Positions 9,438 through 17,024 of a stretch of DNA of 64,000 nucleotides are shown one piece after another. Positions within the stretch are counted from its first letter, which is position 1. Every line of letters begins with the position of its first letter. The notes under the pieces are model-generated. The model was not told where the DNA came from and searched no databases. It saw nothing but the letters and a program-made list of their open reading frames with translations. The translations under genes and the position numbers were made by a program. This stretch comes from Archangium violaceum Cb vi76. GTDB lineage: Bacteria > Myxococcota > Myxococcia > Myxococcales > Myxococcaceae. Location: assembly GCF_000733295.1 (NCBI RefSeq), contig NZ_JPMI01000298.1:1-64000 (forward strand), read 5' to 3'.

Positions 9438-9949
9438 GCACACCCCGGATCATCCGCGCGAGGCCGCTGACGCCGGACGCCTTCGCCCCGTATGGAGACG
9501 TCGTCTCCGCGGGGCTGAAGAGCGGCACGTCGGCGAACCAGGGCACGGCGGTGCGGTTCGACTGGTCGGCCCGGCTGGAGAGTGATCGCCCGGGGGCCAG
9601 GCCGAACCTCGCGGTGTTCCGCTCGGTGCCGCAGCCGCTGCCCTTCACGGTGAAGCTGCTCGAGCACCACCCGCACTCGAGCCAGGCCTTCCTGCCCATG
9701 GTCTGCGCGCGCTTCCTGGTGTGCGTCGCGCCGACGGATGCCGCGGGGGGGCCGGACGTGGAGCGGCTCGCCGCGTTCGTGTGTGGCCCGGGGCAGGGGG
9801 TGAACTACCACCGGAGCGTGTGGCACCACCCCATCATCGCGCTGGACGCCCCGGCGGAGTTCGCGATGCTCGCCTGGGAAGACGGCGGCGCGGGAGACTG
9901 CGTGGTGCGGCAGTTCCCGGAGCCGCTGCGCGTCCTCGTCGAGCTCTGA
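9434..9949 (+). CDS. allA: Ureidoglycolate lyase, full-length copy
   Basis: From the ATG at 9434 the protein has 171 residues, normal for AllA. It shows the family pattern FAPYGDV near the N-terminus, EHHPHSSQAFLP in the middle, and GQGVNYHRSVWHHP with metal/substrate-binding histidines. AllA releases glyoxylate and urea from ureidoglycolate, the last step of the urate branch. The urea can be used by the urease operon 7 kb downstream. Codons 17 to the stop are duplicated almost identically at 15727-16193 (constant offset 6,244 bp, no indels, five amino-acid changes). This copy is the one translationally coupled to the operon. Confidence 0.92.
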   Translation: MSTPRIIRARPLTPDAFAPYGDVVSAGLKSGTSANQGTAVRFDWSARLESDRPGARPNLAVFRSVPQPLPFTVKLLEHHPHSSQAFLPMVCARFLVCVAPTDAAGGPDVERLAAFVCGPGQGVNYHRSVWHHPIIALDAPAEFAMLAWEDGGAGDCVVRQFPEPLRVLVEL

Positions 9950-9959
9950 GCCCTTCGCG

Positions 9960-10045
9960 GCAACTACAGCGCGCCGAAGTTCTGGGGAGGCGTAGCCGGC
10001 CGAGGTGATGCGCTGCCACGGCGCTGGGTCGTTGGAGCCTATGTG
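9960..10045 (-). pseudogene. Remnant of a CAP-domain protein gene
   Basis: Read on the minus strand, this stretch matches the intact CAP gene at 16208-16864 in two blocks joined by a large internal deletion. One block corresponds to the HTGSNGS...QRMTSAGYA region and the other to the terminal QNFGAL-stop. The match is clearly less perfect than the adjoining allA duplication, and an in-frame TAG is present. This is the eroded left-hand copy of the allA-CAP gene pair, and no function is expected. Confidence 0.7.
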
Positions 10046-10109
10046 GCGTTGTTGTTACCTATAGGCGTGCGAGTACTCGAGAGGTCGGCTGGGGGTCTCC
10101 TTCAGGCTC

Positions 10110-10312
10110 TCAGTTTGGTAGTTCGTACGCATAAATGAAGTCAAATGTCCCGTATGTGCAGAGCCCGCCATTGTCTCCCTTTTGCATGAGTTCGAGGGTA
10201 TGTGTGCCGGCTTCCAGGGGAAGTACCGCATTGAGAGTGGCAACAGCATTGCACTCGTAACTGGATGCCATGCCAAAACCCGAAGGGTCGACGAGTATTG
10301 CGCCATTGAGAC
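10110..10312 (-). pseudogene. 3' fragment of an unknown secreted-type gene cut by IS66
   Basis: A minus-strand frame ending at the TGA at 10110-10112 encodes a sensible C-terminus (..GAILVDPSGFGMASSYE..., ending ..DFIYAYELPN), unlike the antisense shadows elsewhere. It is interrupted at 10313 by the IS66 element. Removing the IS and one target repeat joins it in frame to HLTVRLN on the other side (12842-12885), where it meets an IS701-type transposase remnant. The family is not recognised; the composition suggests a beta-rich domain. Confidence 0.55.
10305..10312. repeat. Left 8-bp target site duplication of IS66
   Basis: ATTGAGAC lies immediately before the element and recurs at 12842-12849. 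Eight-base target duplications are characteristic of the IS66 family. Confidence 0.92.
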
Positions 10313-10360
10313 GTAAATCCTCGCCCGAGCCCGTCGTGACGTGAGAGCAGAGGCGTGAGC

Positions 10361-10771
10361 ATGTCCGTCGCCCCCATGAAGGAGGCGGAAGTGATGGAAA
10401 TGAAGGAGCAGGCGGAGAAGTTCCGGCGGCAGGTACTCGAGAGGGGCGAAGTGGGCCCGCGTACGCGCTACACGCAGGAGCAGAGACAGGAAGCGGTGGC
10501 GTACCTGAGAGTCCGCCAGCAACAGGGGGCGAGCAGGGAGGAAGCGGCGAAGGAGCTGGGCGTGAGCAGTTGGACGCTCAGCCGCTGGGGCAGCGCCGCT
10601 CGCCGTGCCACCCAGGAGGAGCCCGCGAGGGCAGCGCTGGTCCCCGTGGAGGTGAAGGACGCGCGCCCCGAGGCCAGAAGAGGAGGGCTGGTGGTGCACG
10701 GGCCCGGAGGAGTACGGGTAGAGGGCCTGTGCGTCGAGGATGCGGTGAGGTTGCTGCGAGGGCTGCTGTGA
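10361..10771 (+). CDS. tnpA: IS66 transposase accessory protein TnpA (HTH)
   Basis: The 136-residue first protein of the IS66 operon has a predicted helix-turn-helix (EEAAKELGVSSWTLSRWGS, residues ~64-82) after a charged N-terminus. Its C-terminal tail (GGVRVEGLCVEDAVRLLRGLL) matches the usual 'I.G...EDAV.LLR.L' ending of IS66 OrfA proteins. A GTG two codons upstream (10355) is an alternative start. The stop overlaps the GTG start of tnpB (10768), the usual translational coupling in IS66. It presumably binds DNA at the element ends. Confidence 0.88.
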   Translation: MSVAPMKEAEVMEMKEQAEKFRRQVLERGEVGPRTRYTQEQRQEAVAYLRVRQQQGASREEAAKELGVSSWTLSRWGSAARRATQEEPARAALVPVEVKDARPEARRGGLVVHGPGGVRVEGLCVEDAVRLLRGLL

Positions 10772-11166
10772 TTGGCTCCACGCGCAGGCTCGCGGTGTAC
10801 GCCTACGGGCAGCCGTGCGACATGCGCAAGAGCTACGACGCGCTGAGCGGGCTGGTGACGCAGGAGTTGGGCCGCGACTTCCTCTCGGGCGACGTCTTCC
10901 TCTTCGTGGGACGGGACAGGAAGAGGGCCAAGGCGCTCTTCTGGGACGGCACCGGGCTGTGCCTGTACGCCAAGCGGCTGGAGAAAGGACGCTTCGCGCC
11001 GCTGTGGCAGCCAGAGAGGGACAAGCAGCCGTTGGTGCTGACGGTGTCGGAGTTGGCCCTGTTTCTGGAGGGCAGCGAGCTGGTGGGGCGAGCGCCGCTC
11101 TCGCCCGCGCCGTACACGCTGGCGCCGCTCTTCCAGCCGGAGGCCGCCAGCGCGGTGACTTCGTGA
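10768..11166 (+). CDS. tnpB: IS66 protein TnpB (IS66 Orf2 family)
   Basis: The 132-residue protein starts with GTG inside the tnpA stop. It has the highly conserved IS66 Orf2 motifs: DMRKSYDALSGLV, DVFLFVGRDRKRAKALFWDGTGLCLYAKRLEKGRF. This protein is required for IS66 transposition, but its biochemical role is not established. Full family length, no damage seen. Confidence 0.93.
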   Translation: MIGSTRRLAVYAYGQPCDMRKSYDALSGLVTQELGRDFLSGDVFLFVGRDRKRAKALFWDGTGLCLYAKRLEKGRFAPLWQPERDKQPLVLTVSELALFLEGSELVGRAPLSPAPYTLAPLFQPEAASAVTS

Positions 11167-11221
11167 GTCATGCCGCGCGCACTACTTGCGCGGGCGGGTG
11201 CTGGCATGGCACTACCCGCGC

Positions 11222-12707
11222 ATGAGCTTCCAGCTTACGACGGAGAAGGACGTGGAGAGGCTGCGCCAGGCGGCCCTCCTGTTGGAGGCGGAAAACAGAC
11301 GCCTGGTGGCGCGCGTGGTGGAGCTCACGCGCAAGCTGATGAGCGCCCAGGGCAAGGACGCCGAGGAGTTGCAGCTGCGTTTGCAGGAGTTGGAGCGGCA
11401 ACTCGCGCAGCGCACTGGCGAGCTGTTTGGCCGCTCCAGCGAGAAGCGCCCCCAGCGCGAGCAGGACGAGGGGAACAAACCCGAGCCGCCCACGCACGGC
11501 CATGGCCCGCGCGCCCAGCCCACGCTGCCGATGCTGGAAGAAGTGCACACGCTGGAGGAGCCCGACAAGCAGTGTCCCAAGTGCGGTGGGGCGCTGGCGC
11601 AGATGAAGGGCTGCTACGAGGAAGCCGAGGAGGTGGACGTGGTGGAGCGGCGCTTCGTGCTGCGCCGCCACAAGCGCCAGAAGTACCGCTGCGGCTGCGG
11701 CGGGTGCGTGGAGACGGCCCTGGGCCCGCCCAAGCTCCAGGCCGGCGGGCGCTACTCGGTGGACTTCGCCGTGGAGGTGGCCGTGGCCAAGTACCTCGAC
11801 CACATGCCGCTGGAGCGGCAGGTGAGAACCATGGAGCGCGAAGGGCTGGTGGTGGACAGCCAGACACTCTGGGACCAGATTGACGCGCTGGCGCGGTTGC
11901 TGTCGCCCGCGCACGCGGCGCTGCTGACGCGCGAGATTTTGGGGGGAGACGAGACGCGCTGGCCGCTGCTGGGCAGCAAGAGCCAGACGCGCTGGCACGC
12001 CTGGGCGCTGTGCGCCCCCGACGCCGTGGTGTACCGGATACAGGAGGGCCGGGACACCGAGGCCGCGCGCAACATGCTCCAGGATTTTGGCGGAATCCTC
12101 ATGGTGGATGGGCTGAGCACCTACGAGAGCGCCGCCGCGGGCTCCGGTGGGAAGCTGACCCTGGTGAACTGCTGGATGCACGCGCGGCGCAAGTACGTGG
12201 AGTGCGTGGAGGCCTTCCCCCAGGCCGAAGAGGCCCTGGAGATGATTGGCGAGTTGTACGCGGTGGAGCGCGAGTACAAGGAGGGAGCCGAGAGCCTGGA
12301 GCGCCTGCTGGAACTGCGACAGCACAAGAGCCGTCCCATCATCGAGCGGCTGCACCAGTGGGCGTGCGAGCAGCGCGCATTGCCCCAGTCGGCGCTGGGC
12401 CAGGCAATCAAATACATGGGCAACCGGTGGACGGGGCTGACGCGGTTTCTGACGGATCTGCGGGCGCCGCTGGACAATGGGGCCACCGAGCGCGCCATGC
12501 GCGGGCTGGCGCTGGGGCGCAAGAACCACTACGGCAGCCGGAGCCGGCGCGGCACCGAGGTGGCGGCCCTCTACTACAGCCTGATGGAGACGGCGAAGCT
12601 TGTGCGGGGTGGACCCCAAGCGCTACCTGCGAGAGGTCGTGCTGGCGGCCCTGCGCGCAGAAGCGATTCCCCTGCCCAACCAGCTCGCGCAGCCCGCCGA
12701 GGGCTGA
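11222..12707 (+). pseudogene. tnpC: IS66 transposase TnpC, frameshifted near the C-terminus
   Basis: From ATG 11222 (GTG 11186 also in frame) the protein contains a coiled N-terminus, the IS66 zinc-finger region (CPKCGGALAQMK... with CGCGGC) and the DDE transposase core (ILGGDETRW, LMVDGLSTYE, NGATERAMRGLALGRKNHYGSRSRRG). Near 12598-12602 one extra T shifts the frame. The normal ending (VDPKRYLREVVLAAL..., stop at 12705-12707) is then in another frame. As sequenced, the original frame reads on past the IS end to a stop at 12926-12928, giving a hybrid tail. The catalytic domain is intact, so the loss is confined to the IS66 C-terminal domain. A sequencing error is the alternative explanation. 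Confidence 0.85.
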
Positions 12708-12841
12708 CGCGCCACGACACTCATTCCCACCTGTCTCGAGCTGACCGGGCGCCGCGGTGCTTGTCGCACTGCGGTAAGCGCCCCCTCACGCCCTTCTTTC
12801 GTCGTCAAGCTCCTCGACCACGGGGCTCGGCGAGCATTTAC

Positions 12842-12849
12842 ATTGAGAC
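12842..12849. repeat. Right 8-bp target site duplication of IS66
   Basis: ATTGAGAC follows directly after the terminal ..GCATTTAC of the element and matches 10305-10312 exactly. Confidence 0.92.
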
Positions 12850-12881
12850 GTACAGTGAGGTGGCCCAGCTGGGTGCAACTA

Positions 12882-13176
12882 CCGGTTTTATGGCGAGTGG
12901 AGCGCGACTACCAGGAACTGAAGGCTGAGGTGGGCCTGGACCATTTCGAAGGTCGCTCCTGGCGTGGTTTCCACCACTACGCCTCGCTCTGCATGCTGGC
13001 CCACGGTTTCCTCGCCCTGCACCGGGCGCTTTTTTCCCCGAAGGCGGACGCACTGGACGCTGCCCCAGGTGCGCCGCCGCCTTCAGCATTTGCTGCTGCG
13101 CCGTATCGGCCACTGCCCTCTTTGCCTGCGTAGCATCAGCGCCCGTGCTCCTCCCCTCGGGCCTTCTCGCATCTAA
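12882..13176 (+). pseudogene. C-terminal remnant of an IS701-type transposase
   Basis: The frame reads LWRVERDYQELKAEVGLDHFEGRSWRGFHHYASLC..., the conserved C-terminal region of IS701-like transposases. The typical end (TLPQVRRRLQHLLLRRIGHCPLCLR) follows in a different frame, so there is a frameshift near 13035-13055. The catalytic N-terminal two thirds are missing. The left border abuts the minus-strand gene remnant, so this fragment was present before IS66 inserted next to it or was brought together by deletion. Confidence 0.75.
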
Positions 13177-13705
13177 CCGGGTAAGTATTAGTGTTCCCGA
13201 CGGGATTCGAACCCGTGGAGGAGGGGGGCCCTAAACCCGCGACGGCACACGCCTTTCGAGGAATCGCGAGTGAATCCGGACACTTCGAGTCCACGGGGAG
13301 AGTTCTCGGCAATCCGACCAGTCCCTCGGAGTCCCCTCCTGTTTTGGAGACATTTTGGAGACGGGGTTGCACTGTCCCTGCAACCCGAGCGGGGTTGCTT
13401 GCGTTGGGAGTCGGACGCTCTCTGTTGCGAGCCCGCTACCTGAGGTGGGGTGGGGCCTGGCAGGCGTTGGGGCCGGGGATCTAATTCGAACGTGCGGCGG
13501 GCGCCCCCAGATGCGTTGCCATCGTCAGCAGGGCCGGAATGCCGACGATGCCTCGAACGTGCAAGTATGCGGCGAGCGTTCGGATGAGCCCGGCGAAAAC
13601 ACGGCGACGACCGAGAATTCGGTTGGCCTGTTCGGTGTGACCGCGTGTACCAGTCGGCGATATCGCCGATGACTGCATCTCGGCGGCGGTGGTAGATACG
13701 GGACC
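13177..13705. other. Non-coding stretch with tRNA-like att remnants and a small direct repeat
   Basis: No credible gene is seen here. On the minus strand 13190-13218 resembles the 3' end of a tRNA: T-arm ACGGG-TTCGAAT-CCCGT followed by an acceptor-like CGGGAACA. The matching 5' half (expected GTTCCCG) was not found, so this is not a tRNA gene. A weaker T-loop-like sequence (TTCGAAT) lies near 13480-13490. A tandem direct repeat TTTTGGAGAC A TTTTGGAGAC occurs at 13342-13362. Such pieces are common where an integrative element used a tRNA gene as its target. No integrase gene is present. Confidence 0.45.
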
Positions 13706-14779
13706 ATGAGTGGTCTCGAAGAACTCCGTGTTGATGCGTACCGTTCGCTGAAGAGTGTGCGGCTTGAACACCTCGGTCGAATGAACCTGCTCGTCGGTGC
13801 AAACAACGCCGGAAAGACGTCGGTGCTGGAAGCGATCGGGCTCGTAGCCCGGCCGCTCGATCCGGCCCAATGGATCCAGACAGCGACGAATCGGGACGCA
13901 TCCGGGCCCCTCGTCGACGGCCTTTGGGCTCTCTTCCCAACAAGTACCGCGCTCACCCTCGAAAGCGGGGATGAGACGTCTAAAGCAATCTCCATCCACG
14001 CCAATCTTGGCGATGGCAATCGACATCTCCGGTCGCACGCCATTGCTTTCGTCGAACAGTGGACTGACGTCGACCGGCTCAGCGCCGATCCTCAGAGCGA
14101 CGCGGTCGTTCGAATCCACACTGACGTGAGGGTGGGGGGAGGCGCCAAAGCGATCAAGCACGAGATGGAGTTCCGGTCGACGACTCCGCGCCGAGTACCT
14201 GTTGGTGTCGGTCTTCCTCCGATTCGCGTATTCGTAATAACGCCCATCACGCACCGGTCGACTGCTCAGCTCATCACCCACCTTAGCCACGTCATCGACG
14301 AGGGCGCCAAGGAAAAGTCCGTCGAACTGCTCAAAATGTTCGACCCCAACGTGTCCGACGTGTTGATAAGCCGGCCCTTCGGACGCGACGCCATCCGTGT
14401 CCTCCATGAAAAGAGCGGGGTCGTCGATCTCGCGACTTTCGGTGATGGCATGCGACGCGCGTTCGCGATGAGCGTCGCTCTGTCGCGCGCGCGCGGCGGC
14501 ATCCTGCTCGTCGATGAGATCGAATCCGGTATCCACGCGCGGGCACTTGACTCCGTCCTGCCGTGGCTCGTGCGAGCTGCTGCGGAAGCGAAGGTTCAGA
14601 TCATAGCGACGACCCACAGCCTGGAGGCGATCGACGCCTCCCTCGCAGCGTTCGCGGATGCTGCACCGGAGACAGTAATCACCTACCACCTTCGGCGCAC
14701 GGAGGCCGGTCATGTGTGCCGCCGGTACGACTTGGCAGGGCTGCGCGATCTGCGTGACGAGGGGCTCGACATCCGATGA
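13706..14779 (+). CDS. AAA-family (OLD/RecF-like) ATPase, partner of the TOPRIM gene
   Basis: The 357-residue protein starts like OLD/RecF ATPases (LEELRVDAYRSLKSVRLEHLGRMNLLVGANNAGKTS). Walker A is G31-ANNAGKT-S39, Walker B is GGILLVDEIESGIH with Asp270-Glu271, and a downstream switch-type His lies in IIATTHSLEAI. An ABC-signature-like region (ATFGDGMRRAFAMSVAL) precedes Walker B. It lacks a fused TOPRIM domain, which instead is supplied by the next gene, whose start overlaps its stop (ATGA, 14776-14779). This arrangement resembles known two-gene ATPase/TOPRIM defence systems such as PARIS. Codon usage is less extreme in GC than the host genes, consistent with transfer. A defence role is inference. 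Confidence 0.85.
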   Translation: MSGLEELRVDAYRSLKSVRLEHLGRMNLLVGANNAGKTSVLEAIGLVARPLDPAQWIQTATNRDASGPLVDGLWALFPTSTALTLESGDETSKAISIHANLGDGNRHLRSHAIAFVEQWTDVDRLSADPQSDAVVRIHTDVRVGGGAKAIKHEMEFRSTTPRRVPVGVGLPPIRVFVITPITHRSTAQLITHLSHVIDEGAKEKSVELLKMFDPNVSDVLISRPFGRDAIRVLHEKSGVVDLATFGDGMRRAFAMSVALSRARGGILLVDEIESGIHARALDSVLPWLVRAAAEAKVQIIATTHSLEAIDASLAAFADAAPETVITYHLRRTEAGHVCRRYDLAGLRDLRDEGLDIR

Positions 14780-15591
14780 CTACCTACGTCTATCTCCTCA
14801 CCGAAGGCGTGCACGACGTCGCATTCCTAGGAAGGCTGCTCCAAGCATCGTTGGCGTTCGAGCGGGTATCCCAAGAGAGCGATCTCGATCCGGCTTGGAC
14901 GCGCATCCTTCCGACGAAATGGCCTCATGGCGGATCGTTGCGGCCCTCTGTGCCTGCTCCGAGCTTCTACCGACACCTGGGGAGCGGGATATCCGCCGCC
15001 GTTGTCAATGCTCAGGGGATCAGCGAACTCGCGAAACGGCTTAAGACGCATCGGAAGGCCCTGGATCTCGACGGCGTGAGTCTGGATGCAGTGGGAGTCG
15101 TACTCGACGCCGACGCGAAGGAAACTCCGACGCGACGGTTCAATCGAATGGCTGATGCCCTCACTGAAACCGGATTTCCTCGCCCCCCAGCCGCAGATGT
15201 TGTCGCTGGCGCCCCACGCACCGGTGTCTTCGTTCTTCCGGGTGGCGGGGCACCAGGGACGCTTGAGGACCTCCTGCTTGAGTGTTCGGGTCTTGTGTAT
15301 CCGACCCTTCGCTCCCACGCAGAGCGCTTCGTCGACGGGCTTGATCGCTCCTCTGACTTCGTGGCGGACGAACTGGAGGACCTCAAAGCGCCAGCGGGTC
15401 GGCACAAGGCTGTGGTCGCGGCGATGGGGGCTATTCTAAAGCCCGGGAGGCCGATCCAAGCGACGCTTGAAGACCATCGCTGGATCGAGCCGCGCACGCT
15501 CAAGTTGCCCCGGATCTCCGCAATCCTGAAATTCCTGAGCGACCTTACCGGTGTACAACCGTCGGCCAGCGAGCCGACAAATGCGGCATGA
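14776..15591 (+). CDS. TOPRIM-like (DUF3226-type) protein, putative nuclease effector
   Basis: The 271-residue protein has a TOPRIM layout: Glu10 in LLTEGVHDVAFL, the acidic pair Asp111-Ala-Asp113 in VGVVLDADAKET, and a conserved PGTLEDLLLE segment with Glu164. This combination matches DUF3226-type proteins, which often accompany AAA ATPases. TOPRIM domains cut or join nucleic acids using Mg2+ held by these acids. The start overlaps the ATPase stop, so equal expression is likely. Function as an abortive-infection nuclease is inference from context. The family assignment is less certain than the TOPRIM motif reading. Confidence 0.68.
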   Translation: MTTYVYLLTEGVHDVAFLGRLLQASLAFERVSQESDLDPAWTRILPTKWPHGGSLRPSVPAPSFYRHLGSGISAAVVNAQGISELAKRLKTHRKALDLDGVSLDAVGVVLDADAKETPTRRFNRMADALTETGFPRPPAADVVAGAPRTGVFVLPGGGAPGTLEDLLLECSGLVYPTLRSHAERFVDGLDRSSDFVADELEDLKAPAGRHKAVVAAMGAILKPGRPIQATLEDHRWIEPRTLKLPRISAILKFLSDLTGVQPSASEPTNAA

Positions 15592-15726
15592 CTGTGGCCC
15601 GTTCTCCATTGCTGGGTAAGGAGAGGGTAGGAAGAACAAGAAAAACCCGTGTGTTCTTCGGCATAAGGCTCATAGCGATCATTTCCGCTGACGCGCTGGC
15701 TGGTTGATCGGTGCGTCCTCGTCCAA
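15592..15726. other. Right junction of the accessory insertion
   Basis: These 135 bp link the TOPRIM gene to the duplicated allA. They hold no gene. Homology to the full-length allA begins abruptly at 15727 (TCGCCCCGTATGG), which fixes the right-hand boundary of the inserted material to the base. Confidence 0.6.
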
Positions 15727-16193
15727 TCGCCCCGTATGGAGACGTCGTCTCCGCGGGGCTGAAGAGCGGCACGTCGGCGAACCAGGGCACGGCGGTGCGG
15801 TTCGACTGGTCGGCCCGGCTGGAGAGTGATCGCCCGGGGGCGAAGCCGAACCTGGCGGTGTTCCGCTCGGTGCCGCAGCCGCTGCCCTTCACGGTGAAGC
15901 TGCTCGAGCACCACCCGCACTCGAGCCAGGCCTTCCTGCCCATGGTCTGCACGCGTTTCCTGGTGTGCGTCGCGCCCACGGACGCCTCGGGAGGCCCGGA
16001 CGTGGAGCGGCTCGCCGCGTTCGTGTGCGGTCCGGGGCAGGGGGTGAACTACCACCGGGGCGTGTGGCACCACCCCATCATCGCGCTGGACGCCCCGGCC
16101 GAGTTCGCGATGCTCGCCTGGGAAGATGGCGGCGCGGGAGACTGCGTGGTGCGGCAGTTCCCGGAGCCGCTGCGGGTCCTCGTCGAGTTCTGA
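15711..16193 (+). pseudogene. Second, 5'-truncated copy of allA
   Basis: From 15727 to the stop at 16193 the sequence repeats codons 17-171 of allA, with five amino-acid changes (R to K, A to T, A to S, S to G, final L to F). The first 16 codons, the uraH overlap and the operon promoter are missing. A GTG at 15711 gives an in-frame replacement start (V-R-P-R-P-I-A-P-Y-G), so a nearly complete protein could still be made if the locus is transcribed. Low divergence indicates a recent duplication, gene conversion or continued selection. It is called a pseudogene because the native start is lost. Confidence 0.72.
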
Positions 16194-16207
16194 GCCCTTC
16201 GCGGCAA

Positions 16208-16864
16208 CTACAGCGCGCCGAAGTTCTGCGTCCAGTAGCTCGCGTAGGTGCTGCCGGAGCTCCGGTAGTAGTACCCCACGCCCAGATGCTTGTAGCTGGC
16301 GCCCATGATGTTGTTGCAGTGCCCGGTGCTCTTCATCCAGCCATCCACCACCGCGCTCGGCGTGTTTTGCCCGGCGGCGATGTTCTCCGCCGCGGCACGC
16401 CAGGCGTAGCCCGCCGACGTCATGCGCTGGAACGGCGTGGAGCCGTTGGAGCCCGTGTGGCTGAAGAAGTTGTTCACGGCCATGTCCTTGGAGTGCTTGC
16501 GCGCGGAGCAGCGCAGCCGCGTGTCCAGGGTGAGCGCGGGCACGGGGGGCTTGGCCACGCCCCCGCATGTGGCGCCCGCCGCGCGCTTCTGGTTCACCAG
16601 CGTGAGCACCTGGTTCTCGAAGTCGGTCCAGCCCTGGGTCCAGGTGGTCACGTCATCGCAGTAGGCCAGGGCCGAGACCGTGCGCTCCTCCGCCGGAGCC
16701 TCACTCCGCACGCTCTCGCCGATCACTCCCTCGGACGTCGTCTCGGCACATAGCTCCGGACACTCCTCGGCGGGCTCCTCACCCCCTCCACCACCCCCAT
16801 CCCCACCACAGCCCGCCATCAGCACCGCGCTCAACAGAACAGAGACTCCTCGGTTCATTCGCAT
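16208..16864 (-). CDS. CAP/SCP-domain secreted lipoprotein
   Basis: From the ATG at 16864 the protein has 218 residues: a signal ending LMAGC, a Gly/acidic linker, and a CAP domain. Domain motifs include LTLVNQKRAAGATCGG, LRCSARKHSKDM, FFSHTGSNGSTPFQRMTSAGYAWRAAAENIAAG and GWMKSTGHCNNIMG, so the His/Glu cleft residues are present. Bacterial CAP (YkwD-like) proteins are exported and of uncertain biochemical role. A second ATG two codons in is possible. The gene ends 14 bp from the allA copy stop and is convergent with it. A deleted copy lies at 9960-10045. Confidence 0.88.
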   Translation of the reverse strand: MRMNRGVSVLLSAVLMAGCGGDGGGGGGEEPAEECPELCAETTSEGVIGESVRSEAPAEERTVSALAYCDDVTTWTQGWTDFENQVLTLVNQKRAAGATCGGVAKPPVPALTLDTRLRCSARKHSKDMAVNNFFSHTGSNGSTPFQRMTSAGYAWRAAAENIAAGQNTPSAVVDGWMKSTGHCNNIMGASYKHLGVGYYYRSSGSTYASYWTQNFGAL

Positions 16865-17024
16865 CACGTCACCGTTCTTTCTTTTCGATGTGTTGTCCAG
16901 CGACAGACCCCGCCGCGCGCTCAGGCCGCCCGGAGAGGTAGCAGTCCTGTATTCCATGATTCATCATGAATCCAGGTCTGGCTATTCTCGCGGGTTGAGA
17001 GAAGGATTGGAGATCCCGGCTCGC
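16865..17024. promoter_or_regulatory. Divergent region with a perfect palindrome upstream of ureD
   Basis: The region separates the CAP gene from the urease operon. GATTCA-TCA-TGAATC at 16958-16972 is a perfect 6-3-6 inverted repeat, a plausible operator for a regulator of the urease operon. An in-frame ATG at 16956 could in principle start ureD inside this site, but the downstream starts fit UreD proteins better. Confidence 0.4.

Larger units (their letters stand above)
10313..12841 (+). mobile_element. IS66-family insertion sequence, complete ends
   Basis: The element is 2,529 bp long. The left end starts GTAAATCCTCGCCCGAGCCC and the right end, read inward, starts GTAAATGCTCGCCGAGCCCC, giving imperfect terminal inverted repeats of about 25 bp. 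It is flanked by the direct repeat ATTGAGAC. Inside are the three IS66 genes tnpA, tnpB and tnpC in order. The intact flanking repeats argue for one simple transposition without later rearrangement at the ends. tnpC carries a frameshift near its 3' end, so autonomous activity is doubtful. Confidence 0.93.

Noticed and set aside
13190-13218. A tRNA gene
   Set aside because: Only a T-arm and acceptor-like 3' strand are present; no matching 5' acceptor, D-arm or anticodon arm was found.
13481-14713. A 410-codon minus-strand frame opposite the AAA ATPase, with normal-looking composition
   Set aside because: The plus strand has Walker A and B and couples to the TOPRIM gene; the minus frame shows no motif.
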